Origin: Myxococcales bacterium
GTDB lineage: Bacteria > Myxococcota > Myxococcia > Myxococcales > Anaeromyxobacteraceae
Reading direction: 5' to 3'
DNA: 8,521 nucleotides
Assembly (NCBI GenBank): GCA_021779335.1
Contig: JAJYAW010000102.1
Span: 1 to 8,521 of the forward strand
Part shown: positions 1 to 7,626 of the stretch, one piece after another
Layout of the letters: each line of letters opens with the position of its first letter
Numbering within the stretch: the first letter of the stretch is position 1
Translations under genes and position numbers: made by a program
Notes under the pieces: generated by a model
The model's input: only the letters and a program-made list of their open reading frames with translations
Told to the model about the DNA's origin: nothing
Databases searched by the model: none

Positions 1-3000
1 GCGCGCCCGCCGCCGCGGGCGTGCCGGGGCTGACGCTGGGTGGGCCGGCGGGGCGCGCGCTCACCCCCTCGAGCGCCGACCTGGCCCACGCCGTCATCCT
101 GCTGCCGGCGCAGGACGACCGCGACGCCTGGAAGACGTCCCAGGGGCTCGCCGCCTGGCGGGTCAAGGGGTACGGGCCGGAGCGCTACGAGGACGGCGGG
201 CTCACCGGGGACATGGTGCAGGTGGAGGAGTCGGACGAGAACGGGCTGGTCGTGCCGCTGGCGCCGACCGGGCTCCTCGAATGCGCCCAGGCCTCGGCCA
301 GGTCCTCGGTCTCGGTCGGCCCGGCCACCGCGCCCGGCGGCGGCGCCCGCCCCGGCCCCTGCTCCAACCCCAGCTTCATCTGCGCCGGCGAGGACCAGTA
401 CGCGGCGCTCAGCGGCACGGTCGACCTGTCCCGCCTCCCCTTCGACGTGGGCCTGCCCGGATTCCCGGGCGCCGGTGACGGCAGCCTCTCGGCGACCCAC
501 ACCTTCCTCCCGGCCCTGCACGCCGGTCCCCAGGGCGGCTCGGCCCCCCCGGGCGGCAAGCCCAGGGAGGCGGCGCCGCAGACCGTCACGCTCCGCAACG
601 TCTTCGTCGACTGGGGTGACGGCAGCGAGCCGGAGCCGCTGGCGGTGCAGCTCCTGTCCGGCCAGGACTGGCGCACCGTCAGGCTGGCCGATGGCCAGCG
701 CCACGCCTACCGGCGCCCCTCGGGCGCCGCCCCGTACGCCATCCGCATCTACGCCGACGACGACCCGGACGCCGGTCACCCGGCGCGCACCGCCACCGCC
801 ACCAGCGCCCTGCGCGCCCAGAAGCTGGGCCGGGCGGGGGCCCTCGGGGGCGGCGCGGCCGCGGCGGCCAGCGCGCGGCTCGGGGCCGTGGCCGGCGCGA
901 CGCGGAACCACGCGGCCGTGAGCGCGCTGGCGGCCCGGCAGGAGCTCACCTTCCTGCTGGCCTGCCTCCAGGCCAGCGTGGTGGGCGGCCCGGGCCAGGG
1001 GTCGGACGACGCGCTCCACCTCGTCAAGGCCGAGATCACCTGGCCGGATCCCTGGCAGGCGGCCTCCAAGCCCGACGTGGTGGAGGGCTCCTCGGCGCTC
1101 CGCCCGTCGCTCTCCATCTCCTACTGGGGCCACGGCAAGGTGAGGGTGAGCTGGTTCCTCGACGGCGACCCAACCCCCATCGAGGAGGCGGAGCTGCCCG
1201 GCGAGCTGCCCGGCGTCGGCCGCGACGACGGCGAGAACGGGCGCATGCCGTTCGCGGTCGAGGCCAGCGCCGCGGTCCCCACCCCGCTGGCCGGCTCGCC
1301 CCACCGGCTCACGGCCCGCGTCACCTCGCTCGACCCGCCGCCGGCGGCGGCCAGCACCCGGGACGGCAAGGTGCTGCGCCTCTCCTCGGCGCAGCACTCC
1401 TTCCGCGAGGTCCACACCCTCGTCACCGCCGGCGGGATCGTCCCGGCGCCGGTCGCGCCTGGCGAGGCCATCATGCCCGGGGCCACCCCGCGCCACGTCG
1501 TCGAGGGGGTGGTGGTCGCGGTGGACCCGGCGCTGCTGGCCTCGTCGGGCCCGCCCTCGAGCGGCGGCGATCCGGCGCCGGCACCCGTACCTTCGGTGGA
1601 CGCCGAGGGCCGACCCTACGCGGTCCACGCCCGGGCGCCGGGTGACCCGCACGACCTGCTCTACCGGACCGTGGCCGGCGACTACAGGGTGACCGACGTG
1701 ACCGGCTACGCCGTGGCCGGCGACGGCAGCTCCAGCGGGCGCGGCATGCTCCACCTCTTCCTGCCCTCGGGCCCCAGCTCGCTGAGCGAGGAGCTCATCG
1801 CCATCAGCTTCTCCGGCTGGCGAGTCGACACCTCGACGAGCGACTGGATCGTCAGGAGCGGCGGCGGCGATCCCGGCGTGGCCACCGTCATCCACCCGCT
1901 CGGCTTCGACGTGGCCCTCACCAAGGTCCACCTCACCCCGGCGGTGGTCACCATCGACGGCTCCATCGGCATCGGCTCGATCCAGGGCGTGCCGCTCCCC
2001 TACGGCGTCAAGCCGCCGGCCTGGCCCTTCGCCGGCGTCCCGGCGCCCCCGGTCGGCGACCTCTACGTGGAGCTGCCCAGCGTGGGCCGCCTGCCGCTCG
2101 GCTACTCCGGCTTCGCGCTGGACGTCTCCAAGGTGGTCATCGACTTCTCGAGCCAGCGGGGAAAGGCGCCGGCCTCGGGGGGCTGCTTCAAGGGCGACAC
2201 CGACGAGCGGTGGACCGGCGTGCGGCTCTCCGGGACCATGCACCCCCCCGAGTTCGCCATCAAGCGCGGCCAGAACCTGCTGCCAGACCTGGCGTTCACC
2301 GACTTCTCGGTCGGCTCCGGCGGCTTCTCGGCCGACGTCGACGCCGATCTCGGCGTCTCGGTGCCCTTCGGCCCCATGACGGTGAAGGCCGACAAGCTCG
2401 CCTTCCACGTCTGCAACAACTCCATGGACGCCAAGGTCGGCCTGGGCGTCACCGGCGTCCCGCTCGTGGACACGCCCATCAGCGGCTCCATCCAGGTCAC
2501 CACCGACAAGGGGCTGCTGGCCAAGTTCGAGGGGACGGCGCTCAAGCGCGACTTCACCGTGGTGGAGCTCAACATCGGCCACGCCGCCTTCAACTACAGC
2601 TCCGAGCTGGGCGACTGGGCCGTCAAGATCGACTCGGACGCCACGCTGAAGCTCCCCAGCGGCCTGACCGTCTTCCACCACCAGTTCCCCACCGTCGACA
2701 TCACGCAGGACGGCGGGATGAAGCTGGAGGGGCAGGGCAGCGAGTGGTTCCCGGCCGGCGACACCGGCAGCGGCGACCTGGCCGGCTTCCCGGTGCAGGT
2801 GACCAGGCTGGGCCTCGGCCTGCGCCAGAACGGCGGGGTCTGGTTCGGCCTCTCCGGCGCGGTCCGGATCTCCGACGTCTTCGAGGCCAAGGCGAGCGAC
2901 ATCAAGTTCCTGCTCGACGTGAAGGGCTCCAGCGTCTCGCCCGCCGGGGTCGAGGTGGGCGACCTGCGCCTGGACCTGAAGCTCCCCTCGGTCCATGCCA

Positions 3001-4007
3001 CCGCCGACGTGTTCTTCTCCACCGAGGGCAGCAAGACCCGCTTCGGCGGCGAGGGCGAGGTGGCGCTGCTGACCGCCGGCATCGGCATCAAGGCGGCCTT
3101 CCTCTACGGCACCGAGTCGGGCCAGACCTACTGGCTGGCCAAGGGCTCGCTGGACATGGGGGCCGCAGCGCTCCCGCTCACCCCCATCCCCCTCGCCATC
3201 TACGGCTTCAACGGCGGCATCGCCCACAACGTCGATCTCGCCTCCTATGACAGGCCGGTCAAGGACATCAAGCCGAAGTTCGACGGCAGCTACCTCGTCA
3301 CGGCCGGCCTGCAGGTCGGCACCTTCCCCGACGGCGGGAAGACCTTCTACGGGGTGGGGACCATCATCATCCAGCTGGGGACGACGCCCGGCGTCCGGCT
3401 CGACGTCGACGCCTGGGTCCTGACCGACGACCACACCGGCGCGCCCGCGGCGCGCGGCTGCATCCAGTACGTCAACCAGGCCTTCGACGCCGGGATGACC
3501 GTGGACCTCTCGCTGGCCGACGGGGCGGTGCGGGTGAAGGCGCCGGGGGGCCAGAACGTCTGCACCGACTCGGCCATCTCCATCCACTTCGGCGGCGACG
3601 GCTGGCACTTCTGGCTCGGCACCAAGGCGCGCCCCATCAGCGTGGGGGTCCTCTTCGTCGACGCCAACGGCTGGCTCACCGCCGATCCGTCGGGCATCAC
3701 CGCCGGGGTCTCGCAGGCGGCCTCCTTCAACGCCTGCGTCAGCGTGATCTGCGACTTCTGCATCTACTTCCACGAGAACATCCTCATGGAGGTGGGGCTG
3801 CAGTTCTCGCCGTTCCAGGCCAGCGGCCACGTCAACGCGGGGCTCGGAGGCGGCGTCAGCGCCTGCGGCAAGAGCCTCGGCTTCGACGGCACGCTGGACC
3901 TGCTGGCGCAGGCCCCCAACCCGACGCAGATCTGCGGCTCGGCCAGCGTGACCATCCACGTCCCCATCTTCCCGGACCCGACCGTCAGCTTCGGCGTCTG
4001 CCTATGA
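1..4007 (+). CDS. Large beta-rich, PKD-domain-containing presumed extracellular protein, 5'-truncated by window edge
   Basis: The frame is open to the left edge (first full codon at base 3). The GTG at 21 has no ribosome binding site in view, so the true start, and any signal peptide, lie upstream. At least 1,328 residues are visible (numbered from 21). Residues about 187-255 look like a PKD beta-sandwich, with WGDGS at 198-202, HAY at 228-230 and a YAIRIYADDD strand from 239. An alanine-rich, probably helical stretch follows (265-317). From about 600 to the end the protein is almost all alternating hydrophobic/polar beta strands with Gly/Asp turns and little helix. It has 14 cysteines, eight of them in the last 182 residues (1147, 1181, 1239, 1244, 1247, 1282, 1305, 1327), which fits disulfides outside the cytoplasm. 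No catalytic motif was seen. PKD domains usually act in adhesion or protein-protein contact, so a structural or surface role is inferred. The stop overlaps the next gene's start. GC3 is very high throughout. I do not recognise the family. Confidence 0.85.
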   Translation, partial: APAAAGVPGLTLGGPAGRALTPSSADLAHAVILLPAQDDRDAWKTSQGLAAWRVKGYGPERYEDGGLTGDMVQVEESDENGLVVPLAPTGLLECAQASARSSVSVGPATAPGGGARPGPCSNPSFICAGEDQYAALSGTVDLSRLPFDVGLPGFPGAGDGSLSATHTFLPALHAGPQGGSAPPGGKPREAAPQTVTLRNVFVDWGDGSEPEPLAVQLLSGQDWRTVRLADGQRHAYRRPSGAAPYAIRIYADDDPDAGHPARTATATSALRAQKLGRAGALGGGAAAAASARLGAVAGATRNHAAVSALAARQELTFLLACLQASVVGGPGQGSDDALHLVKAEITWPDPWQAASKPDVVEGSSALRPSLSISYWGHGKVRVSWFLDGDPTPIEEAELPGELPGVGRDDGENGRMPFAVEASAAVPTPLAGSPHRLTARVTSLDPPPAAASTRDGKVLRLSSAQHSFREVHTLVTAGGIVPAPVAPGEAIMPGATPRHVVEGVVVAVDPALLASSGPPSSGGDPAPAPVPSVDAEGRPYAVHARAPGDPHDLLYRTVAGDYRVTDVTGYAVAGDGSSSGRGMLHLFLPSGPSSLSEELIAISFSGWRVDTSTSDWIVRSGGGDPGVATVIHPLGFDVALTKVHLTPAVVTIDGSIGIGSIQGVPLPYGVKPPAWPFAGVPAPPVGDLYVELPSVGRLPLGYSGFALDVSKVVIDFSSQRGKAPASGGCFKGDTDERWTGVRLSGTMHPPEFAIKRGQNLLPDLAFTDFSVGSGGFSADVDADLGVSVPFGPMTVKADKLAFHVCNNSMDAKVGLGVTGVPLVDTPISGSIQVTTDKGLLAKFEGTALKRDFTVVELNIGHAAFNYSSELGDWAVKIDSDATLKLPSGLTVFHHQFPTVDITQDGGMKLEGQGSEWFPAGDTGSGDLAGFPVQVTRLGLGLRQNGGVWFGLSGAVRISDVFEAKASDIKFLLDVKGSSVSPAGVEVGDLRLDLKLPSVHATADVFFSTEGSKTRFGGEGEVALLTAGIGIKAAFLYGTESGQTYWLAKGSLDMGAAALPLTPIPLAIYGFNGGIAHNVDLASYDRPVKDIKPKFDGSYLVTAGLQVGTFPDGGKTFYGVGTIIIQLGTTPGVRLDVDAWVLTDDHTGAPAARGCIQYVNQAFDAGMTVDLSLADGAVRVKAPGGQNVCTDSAISIHFGGDGWHFWLGTKARPISVGVLFVDANGWLTADPSGITAGVSQAASFNACVSVICDFCIYFHENILMEVGLQFSPFQASGHVNAGLGGGVSACGKSLGFDGTLDLLAQAPNPTQICGSASVTIHVPIFPDPTVSFGVCL

Positions 4008-6037
4008 CCAGGATCGCCATGCGCCCGCTCACCTCGCTCGCCGTCCTCCTCGCGCTCTGCGCGGCCCCGCCGGCTCGCGCCACCTCCGGCGCCCGCGACG
4101 CGCTGCTGGTGCTGGTCGACCCGGCCAAGGGGGTGCTCATCCGCTGGGCCATGCCCGCCGGGCCGCTGCCGTCCGGTGGCTTCCGGCTCGACCGCTCGCT
4201 CGACGGCGGCCCCGCCGTGACCCTGGCCACGCTGCGCGCCGCGCAGCCGGAGGTGGCCGTGGTGGGGGAGCAGGGCGCCGCCATCGCCCGGAAGTACCTC
4301 GCCCTCCTCGCCGCGCCGGTGCCCCCCGGCGACCGGAAGAAGCGCGAGGAGCTGGACCGGGCCCGCTTCGCCGTCGAGCTGCAGAGCTACACCGACCTGG
4401 CGCTGGCCCGCGCGCTCGGGATCGCCTTCATCGACACCACCGCGCCGGCCGGCGCCGCGGCGCGCTACACCGTGACCGCGCTCGGCCTCGACGGGAAGGC
4501 CGAGGTCGCCTGGGCCGCGGGGACCTTCACGCTCAAGCCCTCGCCGACGCCGGCGGCGCCGGTGGCGCTCCAGGCCACCTCGGTGCGCGGCGAGGTGGAG
4601 CTCACCTGGGACGCGGCGCCGGGCGAGGCCGATCGGCCCTCCGGCGCGGTCACCTACCAGGTGCTGCGGCGGCTGGCCTCGGGCGGCGAGCCGCAGCCCG
4701 TCGGGAAGGCGCCGGTCTTCCTGCGCGCCGGGGCCGGTCCCGGCCAGCCGCGCCGGCCCGATCTGCGCGACCCGGGGGCGCCCACCGAGCAGCGGCTGGT
4801 CTACGTGGTCCGCGGGCTGGACTTCTTCGGGCGGCCGGGCGCCACCTCGGCGCCGGCGGAGGTCTTCCACCTCGACTACGCGGCCAACGATCCGCCCAGG
4901 CGGGTGACCATCGCCAGCGAGCCGGGCCTGCTCCGCGTCGGCTGGGAGGCCCAGCCGAACCCGCACACCGCCGGGTTCCTGGTGCGCCGCTCGCTCACCG
5001 CGGACGGGCCGTGGGACCTGCTCACCGGGAAGCCGGTCCAGGGGCGCACCTTCGCCGACGCGACCGGGCAGCCGGGCAGCGCCTACTACTTCCAGGTGGC
5101 GGCGGTGAACCCGCGCGGCGAGGCGGGCGAGTGGTCGCCCCCGGTGGTGGCCGAGCTGCGGGCCGAGGGGCCGCCCGGCGTCCCGGCCGGCCTCACCGCG
5201 GAGCGGCTCACCGGCAAGATCGTGCTGCGCTGGACGCCGGGGGCGGGGGCGCCGGCGCGCGGCTTCCGGATCGAGCGCGAGGCCGGCGACAAGATCTTCG
5301 CCATCCTGCGCGACGACCTGGCGGTGGAGCCTCGCTTCGAGGATCTCCTGCCGGCCGACGCCTACGGCGTGTTGACCTACCGGGTGGTGGCGGTCGGGCT
5401 CGACGGCCAGGTGTCGGCGCCCTCCGCCGCGCTGGCCGTGCCGCTGCCGCTGACGCGCGCCCCGTCGCGGCCGGAGGTGACCGGCATCTCGGGCGCCGCT
5501 GGCCGGGTGCGGCTGGAGTGGCGCGCCACCGGCGAGCGGGGCGAGGCCGCCGGCTTCCTGGTGCTGCGCGCCATCGGCAAGACCGACGAGGGGAGCGTCA
5601 TCACCCCGACGCCGCTCCGGGCCGAGGCGTCGAGCTTCGTGGACGAGCAGGTGGAGGCGGGCTCGACCTACTTCTACCGGGTGGTGACGGTCGACTCGGC
5701 CGGGAACCGGAGCCTGCCCACCTTCGCCGCGGCGGTCCGCGTGGGGGAGCCGGCGCTGCCGCCCCCGCCCCCGCCGAGGCTCCGCTACCAGGCCACGCCC
5801 TACCCGCGGGTGGTGGCGGAGTTCGAGCCGCCGGGCGGCGCCTCGGTCCGCTGGCGGCTGGAGCGGCGCGACGCGGCGGGCCGCTGGATCGCCGTGACCG
5901 GCGCCATCCCGGCAGGGAGCCGGGCGGCGCTCGACGCCCACGCCCCGCGCGGCCGGGCGGCCTATCGGCTCACGGCGACGGCGACCAACGGCGTGGTGGG
6001 CGGCTCGTCGGCGCCGGTCGAGATCGAGGTGCCCTGA
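4004..6037 (+). CDS. Secreted multi-domain fibronectin type III protein
   Basis: The 677-residue product has an apparent Sec signal peptide: basic start, hydrophobic core LTSLAVLLALC, likely cleavage after PPARA near residue 26. LALC is a poor lipobox, so type I cleavage is favoured. Six fibronectin-III-like modules follow, recognised by a strand-B tryptophan and a strand-F tyrosine motif. They span about 30-178 (W48, YTVTALGLDG), 186-292 (W202, YVVRGLDFFG), 297-386 (W314, YYFQVAAVN), 390-483 (W410, YRVVAVGLDG), 486-583 (W506, YFYRVVTVDSAGN) and a more divergent 592-676 (W617). A six-proline hinge at 586-591 precedes the last. Module 1 carries a charged, helix-like insertion at about 77-145. 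No enzyme motif was seen. FN3 arrays typically act as spacers or binding modules on secreted proteins, so a partner role for the upstream protein is inferred. The start overlaps the upstream stop as ATGA. A second in-frame ATG at 4019 has AGGA five bases upstream and would give a product five residues shorter with the same signal peptide. Confidence 0.88.
   Translation: MTRIAMRPLTSLAVLLALCAAPPARATSGARDALLVLVDPAKGVLIRWAMPAGPLPSGGFRLDRSLDGGPAVTLATLRAAQPEVAVVGEQGAAIARKYLALLAAPVPPGDRKKREELDRARFAVELQSYTDLALARALGIAFIDTTAPAGAAARYTVTALGLDGKAEVAWAAGTFTLKPSPTPAAPVALQATSVRGEVELTWDAAPGEADRPSGAVTYQVLRRLASGGEPQPVGKAPVFLRAGAGPGQPRRPDLRDPGAPTEQRLVYVVRGLDFFGRPGATSAPAEVFHLDYAANDPPRRVTIASEPGLLRVGWEAQPNPHTAGFLVRRSLTADGPWDLLTGKPVQGRTFADATGQPGSAYYFQVAAVNPRGEAGEWSPPVVAELRAEGPPGVPAGLTAERLTGKIVLRWTPGAGAPARGFRIEREAGDKIFAILRDDLAVEPRFEDLLPADAYGVLTYRVVAVGLDGQVSAPSAALAVPLPLTRAPSRPEVTGISGAAGRVRLEWRATGERGEAAGFLVLRAIGKTDEGSVITPTPLRAEASSFVDEQVEAGSTYFYRVVTVDSAGNRSLPTFAAAVRVGEPALPPPPPPRLRYQATPYPRVVAEFEPPGGASVRWRLERRDAAGRWIAVTGAIPAGSRAALDAHAPRGRAAYRLTATATNGVVGGSSAPVEIEVP
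4010..4013 (+). promoter_or_regulatory. Candidate ribosome binding site for an alternative start at 4019
   Basis: AGGA lies five bases before the in-frame ATG at 4019, whereas nothing purine-rich precedes the ATG at 4004. Either start keeps the signal peptide. With the 4004 start, translation would depend on ribosomes terminating at the overlapping stop (coupling). With 4019, reinitiation could use this site, still within reach of the upstream stop. Confidence 0.4.
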
Positions 6038-6070
6038 CCCGGCCTGGTCGGGCCCCGCCGCCGCCGGGTT
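6036..6070 (+). terminator. Weak hairpin after the FN3 gene, possible terminator
   Basis: ACCCGGC (6037-6043) pairs perfectly with GCCGGGT (6063-6069), with a G-U pair outside and a 19-base GC-rich loop. The 5' arm starts at the last base of the FN3 gene's stop codon. No T-run follows, so it is not a classical intrinsic terminator. It might slow polymerase or protect the 3' end. The right arm overlaps the -35 box of the candidate promoter for the next gene. In DNA this GC-rich, chance pairing is a real alternative. Confidence 0.25.
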
Positions 6071-6097
6071 GAGCCGCGAGGGCGCCGCGCCTATGGT
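6069..6097 (+). promoter_or_regulatory. Candidate sigma-70-type promoter for the amidohydrolase gene
   Basis: TTGAGC at 6069-6074 matches four of six -35 consensus positions. TATGGT at 6092-6097 matches four of six -10 positions. The spacer is exactly 17 bases. Transcription would begin near 6104, leaving a leader of about 34 bases that contains the GGAGG at 6129-6133. The site lies in the only gap on this strand before the gene, which suggests the amidohydrolase is expressed separately from the two genes upstream. The call rests on pattern match alone. Confidence 0.45.
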
Positions 6098-6128
6098 CCC
6101 GCGGCGGTATCCCTCAGCCATCTTCCTC

Positions 6129-6133
6129 GGAGG
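6129..6133 (+). promoter_or_regulatory. Ribosome binding site deciding the amidohydrolase start
   Basis: GGAGG stands four bases before ATG 6138. This favours 6138 over the in-frame TTG at 6069 (which sits in the -35 box) and the in-frame ATG at 6093 (which sits in the -10 box). The spacing is slightly short but acceptable. Confidence 0.7.
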
Positions 6134-6137
6134 CGAC

Positions 6138-7613
6138 ATGCACGCCCTGGCCCTGGCCCTCTCGCTCCTCGCCGCCGCCCCGCCCGCCGCCCCGGCGCCG
6201 GCGGCCTCGCCCCCTGCCCTCGGCCCGGCCGTGAAGGCGGTCCTGAGGTACGAGGCGACCCGCTTCGTCATCACCCACGTCCGCATCCTCGACGGCACCG
6301 GCCGGCCCGCCGTGGAGGACCGCAACGTCTCGCTGGAGGGCGGCCGGATCGCCGCCATCGGCCCGGGGGCCGACGTCGCCCCGGCGGCCGCCACCGTGCT
6401 CGTCGACGGCCGCGGCCGGACGCTCCTCCCCGGGCTCGTCGGGATGCACGACCACATGTACTACATCGCCCGGCCCGACCTGGACGCCGGCGGCCACTCC
6501 GACCCGCCGCTCGTCGTGCCGCAGATGTCCTACTCCTCGCCGCGCCTCTACCTGGCGGCGGGCGTCACCACGGTCAGGACCACCGGCAGCGTCGAGGGGT
6601 ACGCCGACCTCAACCTGCGCGCCCTCATCGACTCGGGCCAGGTGCCGGGGCCCCACCTCGACGTGACCGCCCCCTACCTGCAGGGGAAGAGCGACCTCTT
6701 CATGCAGATGTACCAGCTGCGCGACGCCGCCGACGCGCGCCGCTTCGTGGCCTTCTGGGCCGACGCCGGGGCCACCTCCTTCAAGGCCTACATGCACATC
6801 AGCCGGGCCGAGCTCGGCGCCGCCATCCAGGCGGCCCACGCGCGCGGCCTCAAGGTGACCGGCCACCTCTGCTCGGTGACCTACCCGGAGGCCATCGCGC
6901 TCGGCATCGACGACCTGGAGCACGGCTTCATGGTCGACACGCAGGGGGCGCCGGGGAAGCAGCCGGACGTCTGCCCCATGGACCAGTCGAGCTCGTTCGT
7001 CGAGCGGGTCGAGCCGGGCGGACCGGAGGCCACCGCGCTGCTCCGGAGCCTGGTCGAGCACCACGTGGCCGTCACCTCGACGCTGCCGGTCTTCGAGCAC
7101 GCCATCCCCAACCGGCCCCCGCTCGATGCGCGCGCCATGGAGGTGCTCACCGCGGAGGCCCGCACCGCCTACCTCTACGCCCGCAACCTGCGGGCCGCCC
7201 TGCCGCCCGAGGCGGCGGCCCGCGCCCTGGCCACCTTCAGGAAGGAGCAGCGGCTGGAGCGGGACTTCGTCGAGGCCGGCGGGCTCCTGCTGGCCGGGCC
7301 GGACCCCACCGGCAACGGCGGCACCATCCCGGGCTTCGCCGACCACCGCGAGGTCGAGCTCCTCGTGGAGGCCGGCTTCACGCCGCCGGCGGCGGTCCGC
7401 ATCGCCACCCTGAACGGCGCCATCTACCTCGGGCGCGCGCGGGAGATCGGCTCGGTGGAGGCCGGGAAGGCGGCCGACCTCCTGCTGGTGCGCGGCGACC
7501 CCTCCACCCGGATCTCCGACCTGCGCCAGGTGGAGCTGGTCTGGAAGGACGGCGTGGCCTACGACCCGGCCAGGCTCCTCGAGAGCGTGCGCGGGCGGTA
7601 CGGGCAGTACTGA
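6138..7613 (+). CDS. Exported metal-dependent amidohydrolase, imidazolonepropionase-like group
   Basis: The 491-residue product belongs to the amidohydrolase superfamily, which hydrolyses amide, peptide or related bonds using one or two metal ions in a TIM barrel. All expected ligands are visible: H104 and H106 (LVGMHDHMYY), K216 as the lysine that would be carboxylated (TSFKAYMH), H243 (VTGHLC), H262 (DLEHGF) and D389 (LAGPDPTGNGG). The N-terminal beta-domain (ITHVRILDGTGRP) and the C-terminal closing segment (SVEAGKAADLLLVRGDPS, then VWKDGVAYDP) are typical, so the gene looks intact and full length. The start (MHALALALSLLAAA, then a Pro/Ala stretch) looks like a signal peptide although its only basic residue is a histidine, so a periplasmic location is likely but not certain. 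Substrate cannot be read from sequence; dipeptides or cyclic amides are plausible for this group. It seems to have its own promoter and converges with the thioesterase gene 10 bases beyond its stop. Confidence 0.93.
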   Translation: MHALALALSLLAAAPPAAPAPAASPPALGPAVKAVLRYEATRFVITHVRILDGTGRPAVEDRNVSLEGGRIAAIGPGADVAPAAATVLVDGRGRTLLPGLVGMHDHMYYIARPDLDAGGHSDPPLVVPQMSYSSPRLYLAAGVTTVRTTGSVEGYADLNLRALIDSGQVPGPHLDVTAPYLQGKSDLFMQMYQLRDAADARRFVAFWADAGATSFKAYMHISRAELGAAIQAAHARGLKVTGHLCSVTYPEAIALGIDDLEHGFMVDTQGAPGKQPDVCPMDQSSSFVERVEPGGPEATALLRSLVEHHVAVTSTLPVFEHAIPNRPPLDARAMEVLTAEARTAYLYARNLRAALPPEAAARALATFRKEQRLERDFVEAGGLLLAGPDPTGNGGTIPGFADHREVELLVEAGFTPPAAVRIATLNGAIYLGRAREIGSVEAGKAADLLLVRGDPSTRISDLRQVELVWKDGVAYDPARLLESVRGRYGQY

Positions 7614-7626
7614 CGGCGCCCCGTCA
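7611..7626. terminator. Short hairpin spanning both convergent stop codons, possible shared terminator
   Basis: TGACGG (7611-7616) and CCGTCA (7621-7626) form a perfect 6-base stem with a 4-base loop, CGCC. The left arm begins with the amidohydrolase stop TGA; the right arm ends with the thioesterase stop read on the other strand. Half of each arm is symmetrical simply because both stops are TGA. No T-run flanks it on either strand, so terminator function is weakly supported. Confidence 0.3.

Noticed and set aside
21..23. GTG as the start of the large gene
   Set aside because: No ribosome binding site or signal peptide is associated with it, and the frame stays open to the left edge, so the gene very probably begins upstream.
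1559..1876. Repeated GAGCGGCGGCGATCC word near 1559 and 1857
   Set aside because: Both copies encode short Ser/Gly/Asp-Pro linkers in the same gene; the match is too short and too GC-rich to call a repeat element.
2210..3250. 346-codon plus-strand frame inside the large gene
   Set aside because: Its Arg/Gly/His-rich translation is typical of an out-of-frame reading; the main frame has the beta-strand pattern and continues through it.
4058..4060. Cysteine in LALC as a lipoprotein attachment site
   Set aside because: The residue before the cysteine is Leu rather than Gly, Ala or Ser, and a good signal peptidase I site (PPARA) follows within seven residues.
5011..6072. 353-codon plus-strand frame inside the FN3 gene
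   Set aside because: It is out of frame with clear FN3 motifs and encodes Gly/Ala/Arg-rich low-complexity sequence.
3764..6457. 897-codon open frame on the minus strand
   Set aside because: It lies antisense to three supported plus-strand genes, has an Arg/Gly/Ala-rich composition without domains, and is explained by the scarcity of stop codons in GC-rich DNA.
6114..7346. 410-codon open frame on the minus strand
   Set aside because: It is antisense to the amidohydrolase, whose metal ligands prove the plus-strand frame; the translation is low-complexity Gly/Val/Arg.
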